A DNA stretch of 64,000 bases from the NCBI RefSeq assembly GCF_040358985.1, contig NZ_CP132932.1, forward strand, positions 2,728,001-2,792,000, written 5' to 3'. The stretch's first letter is position 1. Each line of letters begins with the position of its first letter. This DNA comes from Tunturibacter empetritectus. GTDB taxonomy: Bacteria > Acidobacteriota > Terriglobia > Terriglobales > Acidobacteriaceae. A program made the position numbers and the translations under genes. Shown here piece by piece: positions 9,070 through 17,613 of the stretch. The notes below the pieces were generated by a model. It worked only from the letters and a program-made list of their open reading frames with translations, was not told the origin of the DNA and did no database searches.

Positions 9070-11148
9070 CTACCACACGCGACAGGAGTTCACCGGCATC
9101 ATTGCGTGGCCCGCTTTACAGCCAAACGCTTTGCCGAACTCATCGAAGTTCCGCACCGTGCCCTTCGCCCGCCACTCGCCCGTGCTATGTGGATCGGTCT
9201 TCGCCAGTACACGCGCATTCTGCTCCGTCTGATTCTGGCACCATAGCTGTCCGAAGGTAATAAAGAAGCGCTGCTGCGCGGTATATCCATCACGCTTCCC
9301 ATCAACATACCCAGGCTCGGCGGTAGCTCCCTGTTGCGTAAGAGCTGCTTCGAGCGCCTGGAAGGCAATTCGAATCCCACCATTATCGGCCGTATTCTCG
9401 CCAAGCGTCAGCTTGCCGTTAAGGTTCTGTCCCTCAGCCACCTTGAACCCGTCATACTCCTTCACCTCACAATCGGTGCGCTCGGTAAACTTCGCTCGAT
9501 CCTCGGCTGTGAACCACGGACGCACATTTCCCTTCGGATCGTACTTCGATCCCTGGTCGTCGAAGCCATGCGTCATCTCATGCCCGATCACGGTGCCGAT
9601 TCCGCCGAAGTTCACTGCCGGATCTTTACTGTTATCGAAGAAGGGAGGCTGCAGAATTCCAGCAGGGAAGTTAATGTCGTTGTTCGAAGGGCTGTAGTAC
9701 GCGTTCACCGTCGGGGGTGTCATCCCCCACTCCTTTTCGTCAACCGGTTTGCCTAGTTTGGCGTAGTTGCGAGCCCGCTCGAAACTCTGACCCCTCTCCA
9801 CATTGCCGAGATAATCGTCCCGCTTCACTGTCAACGAGCTGTAATCACGCCAGTTCTCCGGATAGCCGATCTTATTGCGAATTGCATCCAGCTTCGCCTT
9901 CGCTTCGACCTTGGTCGCATGGCTCATCCACGGCAGTTGCTGGATGTCCTGTCCTAGTGCCTGTTCAAGCGCCACCACCAGCTTGTCCATATTGGCCTTC
10001 GCATCGGGAGGGAAGTACTGTTTCACCCAGTCCTGACCCACGGCCTCGCCCAGTGCTGTATCGGTCGCGCGTGTGCAACGCTTCCATCGCGGTGTCTGCT
10101 CCTTCTGGCCTTGCAGCGTCGCCGAAAAGAAGTTGAAATTTTCATCCACAAATGGTTTCGACAAAGCAGGTGCAGCAGTCCTCAGCGCATGCCAGCGCAA
10201 ATAGCTCTTGATCGAATCCAAACTTGCCGCATCGATCTCGGCGTTCATCGCCTTGAAGTAGTCCGGTGTTGCAACATTCAGCGTACTGAACTCGCCAATC
10301 GTAACCTCCTTCAAATAGGTCTGCCAATCATAATCAGGAGACAGCGCCTCGAGATCCTCCTTGGACATGATGTGATATCGCTTCGCCGGATCACGCAGCT
10401 CAACTCGGTCCATCGAGCCCTTGGCGAGCGCCGTCTCGATGGCCATCACACTCTTAGCCTCATCCGACGCCTTCTCCGGAGTATCGCCCAGCAAGACAAA
10501 CATCTTCGCGACATGCTCGACATACTGATCCCGCAGCTTCTGGCTCCGATCATCCTCGGTCAGGTAGTACGACCGGTCCGGCAGAGAGAGGCCGCCTTGA
10601 ATCGTGCTTGCAATTTGTTGGCTCGAGTCCTTCTGATCCTGCTGCACATTCAATCCATAAAACACGCCCACAGAGTAGTTCTTCTGTAACTCCGCCACGA
10701 TCGTCGCCAGTTGTTTTTTGTCCTTCAATGACGCAATCGTCGCCAGCGCAGGCTGCAGCGGCTTTGTCCCCAGCCTGTCGGCCAGATCGACGTTCATACA
10801 TGCCGCGAAGTAGTCGCCATACTTGCGTTGCAGCGGATTCTTCGGATCGTCCGCCGCTGCCCTCAACTCCGTATAGAGCAGATAATTATTGCGTTCCGCT
10901 AACTCGTTGAACCGCCCCCACCGCACCTGATCAGATGGAACCGGATTTTTCTTCATCCAGTTGCCGCATGCATATTGATAGAAGTCGATGCAAGGGTCCG
11001 CGGTCTTATCGATTGCGGAAAGGTCAAGGATGATTGGCTGCTTTGGCTCCGAAGTTGGGCCTCCCGGTACATCTGTTTCCGTAAATGCTTGTCCCAGACA
11101 CACGGCAGTAGAAAGTATCAACAGGCTCGCTAAAGACTTGGAAATCAT
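9070..11148 (-). CDS. M13 family zinc metallopeptidase (neprilysin/PepO-like), secreted
   Basis: A 692-residue endopeptidase. After a signal peptide (MISKSLASLLILSTAVCLGQA) comes DPCIDFYQYACGNWMKKNP, the hallmark N-terminus of M13, a long helical domain, then the active site HEMTH (H523, E524, H527) and ENTADNGG carrying the third zinc ligand. It ends with NSCRVW, the usual family ending. The start at 11148 was chosen for the signal peptide; the frame runs on upstream without another plausible one. Such enzymes degrade peptides outside the cytoplasmic membrane. It lies below the MCE gene, separated from it by a terminator. Confidence 0.93.
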   Translation of the reverse strand: MISKSLASLLILSTAVCLGQAFTETDVPGGPTSEPKQPIILDLSAIDKTADPCIDFYQYACGNWMKKNPVPSDQVRWGRFNELAERNNYLLYTELRAAADDPKNPLQRKYGDYFAACMNVDLADRLGTKPLQPALATIASLKDKKQLATIVAELQKNYSVGVFYGLNVQQDQKDSSQQIASTIQGGLSLPDRSYYLTEDDRSQKLRDQYVEHVAKMFVLLGDTPEKASDEAKSVMAIETALAKGSMDRVELRDPAKRYHIMSKEDLEALSPDYDWQTYLKEVTIGEFSTLNVATPDYFKAMNAEIDAASLDSIKSYLRWHALRTAAPALSKPFVDENFNFFSATLQGQKEQTPRWKRCTRATDTALGEAVGQDWVKQYFPPDAKANMDKLVVALEQALGQDIQQLPWMSHATKVEAKAKLDAIRNKIGYPENWRDYSSLTVKRDDYLGNVERGQSFERARNYAKLGKPVDEKEWGMTPPTVNAYYSPSNNDINFPAGILQPPFFDNSKDPAVNFGGIGTVIGHEMTHGFDDQGSKYDPKGNVRPWFTAEDRAKFTERTDCEVKEYDGFKVAEGQNLNGKLTLGENTADNGGIRIAFQALEAALTQQGATAEPGYVDGKRDGYTAQQRFFITFGQLWCQNQTEQNARVLAKTDPHSTGEWRAKGTVRNFDEFGKAFGCKAGHAMMPVNSCRVW

Positions 11149-11286
11149 GTCGCACCTCATAAAAATCCCAATAGAAGGCAACGGCTCAGACAACAAGACG
11201 ATTCGTCTGCCGTCAAAAACGTAACTCTCCGTGATTCTACGAAGACGAGACGCCATATCACAAAGTTTCCGGCCCACGAAACGCAG

Positions 11287-11310
11287 AAAAAAGGGCTCAG
11301 GCCGAAGCCC
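11287..11310 (-). terminator. Terminator of the MCE-domain gene
   Basis: Minus strand: GGGCT (11310-11306) pairs with AGCCC (11297-11293), then six T. It lies 30 bases beyond the stop at 11341. Confidence 0.65.
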
Positions 11311-11340
11311 AACCCCTGCTTCCCGTCGCCGCATCTTCTC

Positions 11341-12426
11341 TTAAAAGATCTTCAGGTGGATCGTCAGGTACTTTTTTGGATCGCTTCGAATCGTCGTCAC
11401 CAGATCCGTGCTGGCCACCAGCAGCTTATTCAAGTTGGTGTAAGCGGCATCATCTTTCACCAGTTTGCCCAGCGTACCCCGCCCATCGTTTACTCCCGAC
11501 ACCAGCGTATTGACCTGTGTCAACGTATTGCTCAGATCCTGGCGAAACTTCGGATCCTTCAGCATCAGCCCAAGTCCACCCTTGCCAGCGTCGGCATCGG
11601 CCAGCAGAGAGTTCGCATGCGCAAGCGTCGAGTTCAGATTTTTATAAAGGGTGTCGTCTTTCAGCAGCTTGCCCGCCGTGCCCTTGCCGCTGTCGATCCC
11701 GTCCGCGATGTCCTGCAGCTTCGCAACCGTACCATTCAGACGGTTGTACAGCGTGTCGTCAGTCATCAACTTGCCGATCGATCCGCGGCCCGCGTTGATA
11801 TTCTTCTCCAGCTTCAGCAGCTCATCGACGGTATTATTCGCTTTGTTGTAAAGATCAGGATTATTGATCAGCTGTCCAATCGAACCCTTCCCCGACTGAA
11901 TGTTGTCGACGATGATGTTCATCTTCGCAAGAATCACATTCAGGCTCTCAATCGTTCCCTGGCTCGCCTTCACGACATCGGTCAAGCTAGGCGTCTCTAA
12001 AGTCTTCAAAACATCGCCGTCCTGCAACAGCGGCCCAACGGCAAACTGGCTGTTGATGTCCACCACCGTATCGCCCAGTACACCCACCGTCGACAACGAG
12101 GCCTTCGAATCCTTCTTCAGGTTGGTGGCGAACTTTTCGTTCATCTTCATCACCACCTTCACCGGCGTCAGCTTGTGCTCCGGCGAGTTGTCGATCGTCA
12201 CCGACTTCACCGTCCCGATCGTCACACCTTCCAGGTTCACCGCCGCCCCCGTCTTCAGCCCCGCCGAGTTCTCGAAGAAGGTCACCACCGTCAACTTATG
12301 CGAGAAGATTCCCAGCCCCGAAGAACTTGTCATCAGGAACAGCAGGGTCACCAGCACCACCGTCGAAATCAGTACAATCACGCCCACCTTCAATTGCGAC
12401 CACCGAACCTCCTGCTGGCTGGGCAT
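11341..12426 (-). CDS. MlaD/MCE-domain lipid-transport protein
   Basis: 361 residues. One N-terminal membrane helix (VGVIVLISTVVLVTLLFLM) anchors an MCE domain: TFFENSAGLKTGAAVNLEG and VTIGTVKSVTI, then VGVLGDTVVDI. The C-terminal half is a series of four or five imperfect repeats of about 40 residues with the core GKGSIGQL or GRGTLGKL followed by DDTLYxxLN, predicted helical; these resemble the helical tails that form tunnels in MCE assemblies. Proteins of this kind shuttle phospholipids between inner and outer membrane with an MlaE/MlaF ABC pair, which is absent here. AAAGGAG just upstream supports the start. Confidence 0.88.
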   Translation of the reverse strand: MPSQQEVRWSQLKVGVIVLISTVVLVTLLFLMTSSSGLGIFSHKLTVVTFFENSAGLKTGAAVNLEGVTIGTVKSVTIDNSPEHKLTPVKVVMKMNEKFATNLKKDSKASLSTVGVLGDTVVDINSQFAVGPLLQDGDVLKTLETPSLTDVVKASQGTIESLNVILAKMNIIVDNIQSGKGSIGQLINNPDLYNKANNTVDELLKLEKNINAGRGSIGKLMTDDTLYNRLNGTVAKLQDIADGIDSGKGTAGKLLKDDTLYKNLNSTLAHANSLLADADAGKGGLGLMLKDPKFRQDLSNTLTQVNTLVSGVNDGRGTLGKLVKDDAAYTNLNKLLVASTDLVTTIRSDPKKYLTIHLKIF

Positions 12427-12686
12427 AGCTCTCCTTTAAGACCGTTTCGCAAAACTTCACTGCCGCGGCGTTACACTGCCGCCTCCCGCCTGTAGCGCAA
12501 TCAGGGTGTCAGTAACTAGGAGAATACATTACCCTCCCAATCCATCACCCAGGAAAACTCCTGGCATCGCCTCGCGCTAAGTCGTCGATCTGTTATGGAT
12601 GCCCAAACCGCTCTAATGGTTTCAACTTCCCCTGATTTCAACCTTTTATGACCTTGCCGTACCGCCCGTGACGCGTGACCGTCACG

Positions 12687-13067
12687 CTAATCCTCCGCCA
12701 CCACCACCGCCATCGCCAACTCGCGGCTATGGGTCAAACTCAACTGTACCCTGCGCACCCCCATCGCCTTCGCCAACTCTGCCGCCCGCCCGCTCAAGTG
12801 AAGCGTAGGTTTACCGCTCGCCTCACGCCGCACCTCAAGCTCCTTCCACGTAACGCCTCGGCTAATTCCCGTTCCCAGCGCCTTCGCGCCAGCCTCCTTC
12901 GCTGCAAACCGGGCCGAAAAGCTCTCTGCGGCATTCTTCTTCTTGCGCACACAGTAAGCGATCTCTCCCTCAGTAAAAATCCGCTCCAGAAACCGCTCGC
13001 CGTACCGGTCGATACTCTCTTGTATCCGTCTCGTCTCGATCAGATCCGTTCCTACACCCAGCACCAT
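12687..13067 (-). CDS. acpS: Holo-[acyl-carrier-protein] synthase
   Basis: A 126-residue enzyme that moves 4'-phosphopantetheine from CoA to the serine of acyl carrier protein. Motifs: MVLGVGTDLIE at the start with the magnesium-binding Asp, ERIFTEGEIAYC, FSARFAAKEAGAKAL with the catalytic Glu/Lys pair, and LSLTHSRELAMAVVV near the end. Length is normal. It is transcribed away from the gene at 13208; no partner genes of fatty acid synthesis adjoin it. Confidence 0.93.
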   Translation of the reverse strand: MVLGVGTDLIETRRIQESIDRYGERFLERIFTEGEIAYCVRKKKNAAESFSARFAAKEAGAKALGTGISRGVTWKELEVRREASGKPTLHLSGRAAELAKAMGVRRVQLSLTHSRELAMAVVVAED

Positions 13068-13207
13068 GAGAACCTCGCTTGCGCCACCTTGTTACGCGAA
13101 CCAACAACAGACAAATCGCAAGTCATCTCTTTTCAACATTATCAAACAGTAAACCCACATGACCACAGTACCCCGTCAGAGACTCACGCTTCCCCCCTCC
13201 CCTTCCG

Positions 13208-13624
13208 ATGAACACCCTATCGGCAAGCACATTCGATTCGGCAGAGGCTCAACATCCCATGCAATCGCTTGATATTCAGGGCTTCAGCTACGAAGAGCGC
13301 CAAGGCCTTCTGCCCTCGCTCACCTCGGCCTTCGCAGACTGCGGAGGCTGGATCCTCAACCGCAGGACCACCTCGCCCACCACCATGGAGTTCCGCGTCG
13401 AGATCCAGCTCCGCGCCGTCATCGACCTCTACGCCTCCATCATCTCTTCTGGCCTCGAGCTCACCCGCGCCGGTCACCTTGGCTTTACCCACCTCTGCAC
13501 ATGCCGTAAAAATCTCGCCACCCCGGCTGACCTCGGTCAGATCATCACCATCCGTCTGGAGATTAGCTTCCTGGAAGACGCCACACTGCAGTCTCTCTTC
13601 CTCTCCGCCGGAGAGTGCGCCTGA
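13208..13624 (+). CDS. Conserved hypothetical protein, 138 aa
   Basis: No recognised domain. It has a mixed alpha/beta pattern with the phrases FADCGGWILNRRTTSPTTME and MEFRVEIQLRAVIDLYASI and a cluster FTHLCTCRKNL with two cysteines; no signal peptide. An equally long frame exists on the opposite strand, but the plus-strand product has the more protein-like composition. An internal ATG at 13259 (MQSLDIQGFSYEER) is an alternative start. It is convergent with the Fap-like operon, 16 bases from its last gene. Confidence 0.6.
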   Translation: MNTLSASTFDSAEAQHPMQSLDIQGFSYEERQGLLPSLTSAFADCGGWILNRRTTSPTTMEFRVEIQLRAVIDLYASIISSGLELTRAGHLGFTHLCTCRKNLATPADLGQIITIRLEISFLEDATLQSLFLSAGECA

Positions 13625-13640
13625 TCGTCCCACGCAACAC

Positions 13641-14918
13641 CTAATGCACGGTCAGTTTTTTCTGCTTCGGTCCCCACAGTCCCATCCGGAACGGCACACC
13701 CACTGAGAACTGCAGATTCGGCGTATCCGGCGTCAGCCCCACGCCAAAGCTCAGATCAATCGTCTTACCCGGCGCGTACACATAACTCGTTCCCAACCGC
13801 AACGTGCCTTCCACCAGATACGAAGCAGGAATATCCACCCCGTTCAACGTAGTGCTGCGAGTAAACCGTTGATCCCAACCAAGAGTCATCGATACGTCCG
13901 GGTTCAACGCCAGGATCGACCCAATCTGGAATCCCACCGCATCCCCCGGGTTGAAGTGCCCCACCATTGTCGCCGCCGGGTTACTCGGATCGTTAGCTGA
14001 AACCGTATGATCACCCTTCAGATTCGCCGTATAAGAAAGATTCCCGAAGAACACCACCGGATCGCTCGACTTCGCCAAAGTCAGGTTTCCCTGTATTGCA
14101 TTGAAGCCTGTCCCAAGCGCCACCTGGCTGCTCTGCAAATTGTAAGGATCTTTCCCCGTCGTCGATTTGAACCGCACACTTGCCAGCATGTCTGGAATCT
14201 TTCCATGCTCGCTGGTCAGCTGCCGCGAGATGCCGGCAGAGATATCGCCCAAACCAAAACTGCTCGAAGAGGTTTGGACATTATTCGCGTCCACCGTCCG
14301 AATCAACTCATACCCATAAGGAATCGTGAGATCGGCCTGGAGCTTATGCGGCAATCCAAGCCGCGCCGTGAAGTTTGGCAGAAGATAGTCCTCCCTCACA
14401 CGCTCCGAAGCGATATCACCCACCACCAGCACCGGCAGCAACGCAAAACCATTCACCGTCACATGGTCCGACGACGCGCTGAAGTAAGACGTGGTGTTGT
14501 CGACCTCCAGGGTTCCAGAGGGCAGCAGCAATCCGCCACGCACAATCAAAGCTTGATCCAGAGCCTCCGTTGCCTGCCGTTCCGTGCTGTCGTAGGTTGA
14601 CGTCGACACCACCGAGTTGATCACGCGACTGGTCGAGGCGGCCGGCAGAGTAGGACGATCCTCCACCTTCGCCGGAGTAGTAAAGCCTCCATTCATACGC
14701 CACTCAAGCTCATTCACGCGCTCCAGCAGATTGCGGATGATCGCATCGCGCTCTCGCAGCGCCTCCTGCAGCTTCAGATCCACAGGGTCTCTAGCCGCCG
14801 TTGTAGCTTTGGCAATCTCCTGTGTCTGCGGCTGACCATTCGCTGATGTCTGAGCAAGGAGTGATCCCGTGCTCGCCAGCAGAACCACAATCACTGATAA
14901 AACTCTTCGCCGCAACAT
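13641..14918 (-). CDS. Outer-membrane beta-barrel exporter, FapF-like candidate
   Basis: 425 residues with a signal peptide (MLRRRVLSVIVVLLASTGSLLAQ), a heptad-rich coiled coil at about 46-77 (LQEALRERDAIIRNLLERV), a linker, and then about 290 residues of alternating polar/hydrophobic strands ending in KKLTVH: VDNTTSYFSAS, KLQADLTIPYGYELI, MTLGWDQRF, IDLSFGVGL. This order, coiled coil then barrel, matches FapF, the trimeric channel exporting amyloid in pseudomonads; similar barrels are also annotated as phenol-degradation 'transporters'. It is the last gene of the operon, 16 bases below the C39 peptidase gene. Assignment rests on architecture and context, not on a sequence search. Confidence 0.7.
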   Translation of the reverse strand: MLRRRVLSVIVVLLASTGSLLAQTSANGQPQTQEIAKATTAARDPVDLKLQEALRERDAIIRNLLERVNELEWRMNGGFTTPAKVEDRPTLPAASTSRVINSVVSTSTYDSTERQATEALDQALIVRGGLLLPSGTLEVDNTTSYFSASSDHVTVNGFALLPVLVVGDIASERVREDYLLPNFTARLGLPHKLQADLTIPYGYELIRTVDANNVQTSSSSFGLGDISAGISRQLTSEHGKIPDMLASVRFKSTTGKDPYNLQSSQVALGTGFNAIQGNLTLAKSSDPVVFFGNLSYTANLKGDHTVSANDPSNPAATMVGHFNPGDAVGFQIGSILALNPDVSMTLGWDQRFTRSTTLNGVDIPASYLVEGTLRLGTSYVYAPGKTIDLSFGVGLTPDTPNLQFSVGVPFRMGLWGPKQKKLTVH

Positions 14919-14934
14919 CGACCCGCCTTTCCCT

Positions 14935-15615
14935 TCAGTACAAATAGTTGCTCGGAGCCGTAACTCCGATCTTGCGCGAGATCAGCGATTCATCCGGTAC
15001 CATGCGTGCGGCCACAGGAAGACGTTTGTCTCCGATCATTCGGTCGTCTGGCGGATGCACTACGAAGACGATGCCGTTCTTCCACAAGGTCTGAAACCGG
15101 TCGACTCGCATCGTGATATTGCCGAAGCCCGGATCGCCCAGAATCACATGCCCCGCCACAATGCCCTTTACCACCACAAAATGGTCGAAGCCTTTCTCTC
15201 GTATCGGGACGATCACAGAAGCTTTTTCCTGCGCCAGATCCTGGATCGTCATACCACTGAAAGCCTCAGCATGGTATCCCCGCGCCTCGGAAAAGTGTTT
15301 CAAATCGAGCAATGAAAATCCGCCTCGGGAGCGCACACGAGTCGCATCTACGCGATGAAGAAGCCACACCACAATCGAAGTCTCAGTCGTATCGTCCTTG
15401 AAGTCATAAGTAAGGAGTGTGCTCAACGCCGCGGCGCCGCAACTGACATCCCAACGCTGCTTCACGACGCCCTCATCGCGAATCTCTTTCAGGCTTCGGA
15501 CATTCTTGCTTCCCCTCGCCCCCGTTGCTTCTCCAGTGTTCTGAGCGCGCACGGGGGCTGGGAAGAGAACAAGACCCGCCAGTCCAGCAGCAAGTATCGA
15601 TCGTAAGCAGTTCAT
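14935..15615 (-). CDS. Periplasmic C39-family cysteine peptidase, FapD-like
   Basis: 226 residues: signal peptide (MNCLRSILAAGLAGLVLFPAPVRAQ), then a C39 papain-like domain. Catalytic residues visible: Q53 and C59 in VKQRWDVSCGAAALSTLL, H145 in FDHFVVVKG and D161 in LGDPGFGNI. C39 peptidases cleave precursor peptides after a double-glycine-type leader. Here the domain is not fused to an ABC transporter, as in FapD. Its start codon overlaps the stop of the preceding small-protein gene by one base (TGATG), indicating translational coupling. The likely substrates are the two products encoded just upstream, which share a leader-like motif. Confidence 0.88.
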   Translation of the reverse strand: MNCLRSILAAGLAGLVLFPAPVRAQNTGEATGARGSKNVRSLKEIRDEGVVKQRWDVSCGAAALSTLLTYDFKDDTTETSIVVWLLHRVDATRVRSRGGFSLLDLKHFSEARGYHAEAFSGMTIQDLAQEKASVIVPIREKGFDHFVVVKGIVAGHVILGDPGFGNITMRVDRFQTLWKNGIVFVVHPPDDRMIGDKRLPVAARMVPDESLISRKIGVTAPSNYLY

Positions 15616-16025
15616 CAGTGTTTCCCAGTCAGGTTGGACTGCACAATGCTCCCTACCGTCGAGTTCATATTGACGGTCAGGTTCAGCAGCACATTGATAT
15701 TGGAGTTCACAGCATTGATGTTGACCAGCGAACTCAGATTTTGCTGCGCGCTGCCATTCAACGTGAGCGTGCCCATGTTGGTGGTTGAGGTCAGCGGTCC
15801 GGTCAACACCTGCAGCGTACCGGCACCTGTCACCAGTCCGTTCGCAGTTGACGCCGACCCTTGAAACTGCACGACTCCATTCGACAAGCTCGCCGAAACG
15901 CCCGCTGCCGTAACCCGATCCATGGCAGCGTCGTTCAGCGATTGGCCTTTATGCTTGGTTGAGCTTTGGGCCAGTCCTGCTTGAGTTAGCAACGCAAGAC
16001 TCGCAACTACGAAAAGACGACGCAT
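15615..16025 (-). CDS. Small secreted fibril-like protein with C39-type leader
   Basis: 136 residues: signal peptide to about residue 19, a short basic stretch, then LNDAAMDRVTAAG (30-42) and a low-complexity Asn/Ser/Thr/Val/Leu-rich region without cysteines (TLTLNGSAQQNLSSLVNINA, NSNINVLLNLTVNMNS). The motif has L, M and V spaced as in double-glycine leaders (positions -12, -7, -4) with Ala-Ala in the place of Gly-Gly. The same motif occurs in the larger protein upstream. I infer it is a minor, nucleator-like subunit (compare FapB). It precedes the C39 gene and follows the large subunit by 73 bases. Confidence 0.75.
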   Translation of the reverse strand: MRRLFVVASLALLTQAGLAQSSTKHKGQSLNDAAMDRVTAAGVSASLSNGVVQFQGSASTANGLVTGAGTLQVLTGPLTSTTNMGTLTLNGSAQQNLSSLVNINAVNSNINVLLNLTVNMNSTVGSIVQSNLTGKH

Positions 16026-16098
16026 AAATCCTCCTTGATGCCACAGAGAAGCGTAGGGCGGGGCTCCCTGGTTAGAGGAGCCCTCCCTGCGGCCGTCT

Positions 16099-17454
16099 TT
16101 AGCGGGATTGCGAGATGCTGTTGACTTGGCTAAGGGTCGGCATCGTGGTCAGGTTTGTCGTATGAGCAATGTTCAGCCCATTGGCAACCATACCGCCGGC
16201 CGCGTTGACGATGTTCAACGCCTTCGCGTTCTGCTCTGCCGTACCGGCAAGGGTCACGCTATAGCTATTGGTGTCGCTGATCGTCGATCCATCGACTGCG
16301 ATGTTCTTCGCGGCGGCTGCATCGAAGCTGACTGCGCCCTGTATGTTTTGAATAACGTGGCTGCTCGTGGATTCGCTCTCAGAGTCTGACTTCATCTTGC
16401 TGGTCGCTATGCTGGTAGACGTAGCGGTCGCGTCGGAAGCTGTCGCACTCTGGTCGTGAGTGGTCGAGGAGGTATCGGAGGTGTTCAGGCTTGCATTCAG
16501 CGACTTCGCTGAGGTTTTAGACGCGGATTTATTCTTGGACCAGCTGGCCATCTCAGCTGTCTGGTCAGAGCTGTTTGCCGTGTTTGAAGCAGTGTTCGCC
16601 GTGCCAGCCGTGAAGTTGCTTGCAGATCCGTTATTCGTGGTGGCAAGATTGTCAGTCCCGCTGCCTACGGTCGACGATGTGGCTCCAAGGCTTGAAGCAC
16701 CATTGTTATTCGACGAAGTGCCGGCCGATGAGGAGCTTCCCGGCTTGGTGGAAGCCGAGGTCGCATACGTCTCGTTTGAAGCCGCTGTATTGTTGCTGGT
16801 GCTTGCATCGGTTGCCGTCTCGCTCGCTGTCCCAGAAGCCGACTTCACGTTGCTATACATCGATGAGCGGTTTGATGTAGTAGCAAGTGTCGCGGCCAGC
16901 GTTTTGCTTGAGCTGGTTGTGAAGTCGTCCGCATAGGATGCGCTGCTGGTATCCGTATGGTTATAAGAAGCATTGAGGCTCTTGGAAGAGCTGCTCGTCG
17001 CCGTCGCGGTGTCTGCGTAGGTGGCGTCGAGTTGGCTGTTTGCGCCCCGCTTGTAACCAGTGAGAACTGCTGACGATGAGCTATCCTGACTGATACCGTT
17101 GGCCTGCGTCACAGCGGTTGGTTTGGATGAGGCATCCGACAACGCGCTGCTGTCGTAGACGTTCACGCCATTGGCAACCAGCGCGTCAGTCGAACTCACG
17201 ATGTTGATGCCGCTGGCACCCATCAGTGCAGATCCCGAGAGATTCACCGCACCTGTGTTGTTTTCAGTAACGGTTGAGTTGTTGGCCGCGATCGAAGAGT
17301 TCTCTTCGCCGGCGGCGGTGACTTTGTCCATCTGGTTGTCACGCAGCGCTTGCTTCGCATGTTTGTCGTTGCTGGATTTCGTCTTGTTCTGGCCGTAGGC
17401 GGAGCCGCCGACGAGAACCGATGCGGTAACGAGAGTGCAAATGAGTTTATTCAC
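16099..17454 (-). CDS. Large secreted Ser/Thr/Asn-rich protein, candidate amyloid subunit
   Basis: 451 residues: signal peptide (MNKLICTLVTASVLVGGSAYG), pro-region, leader-like motif LRDNQMDKVTAAG (37-49), then a cysteine-free chain dominated by Ser, Thr, Ala, Asn and Asp. Two related modules bracket a 250-residue low-complexity linker: SGINIVSSTDALVANGVNV with VTQANGISQ near 81-123, and ALNIVNAAGGMVANGLNI with LSQVNSISQ at 412-450. Repeats separated by disordered linkers are the layout of FapC. First gene of the operon, preceded by a probable promoter and a 5' hairpin. It could instead be a non-amyloid adhesin; composition makes homology searches weak. Confidence 0.75.
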   Translation of the reverse strand: MNKLICTLVTASVLVGGSAYGQNKTKSSNDKHAKQALRDNQMDKVTAAGEENSSIAANNSTVTENNTGAVNLSGSALMGASGINIVSSTDALVANGVNVYDSSALSDASSKPTAVTQANGISQDSSSSAVLTGYKRGANSQLDATYADTATATSSSSKSLNASYNHTDTSSASYADDFTTSSSKTLAATLATTSNRSSMYSNVKSASGTASETATDASTSNNTAASNETYATSASTKPGSSSSAGTSSNNNGASSLGATSSTVGSGTDNLATTNNGSASNFTAGTANTASNTANSSDQTAEMASWSKNKSASKTSAKSLNASLNTSDTSSTTHDQSATASDATATSTSIATSKMKSDSESESTSSHVIQNIQGAVSFDAAAAKNIAVDGSTISDTNSYSVTLAGTAEQNAKALNIVNAAGGMVANGLNIAHTTNLTTMPTLSQVNSISQSR

Positions 17455-17526
17455 TTCTGCCTCCTGGGCTTTGTTGGCGAGCGCGACCTGCTACGCAGCA
17501 AGGCCGGCTGCATAGGGGACAAAATT

Positions 17527-17580
17527 GACGCACCACTCTGCGGGCGCACGCGGAGACTCAGCGGGCGCAGTTGGTGCGTC
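17527..17580 (-). promoter_or_regulatory. Long 5'-UTR hairpin of the Fap-like operon
   Basis: GACGCACCA (17527-17535) and TGGTGCGTC (17572-17580) are perfect inverted repeats; inside them CTGCG (17538-17542) pairs with CGCAG (17566-17570). In the minus-strand transcript this forms a stem of 14 pairs with a small bulge, 73 bases before the first start codon, followed by AATTTTG. It may stabilise the mRNA or act as an attenuator. Confidence 0.55.
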
Positions 17581-17584
17581 ACGT

Positions 17585-17613
17585 AACTATCCGGGGTTAG
17601 GGCTTCAACTCAA
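17585..17613 (-). promoter_or_regulatory. Probable promoter of the Fap-like operon
   Basis: Minus strand TTGAGT (17613-17608), 17-base spacer, ATAGTT (17590-17585). The expected transcription start, about 17578, coincides with the first bases of the 5' hairpin. The rest of 17614-18029 shows no convincing gene. Confidence 0.4.
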
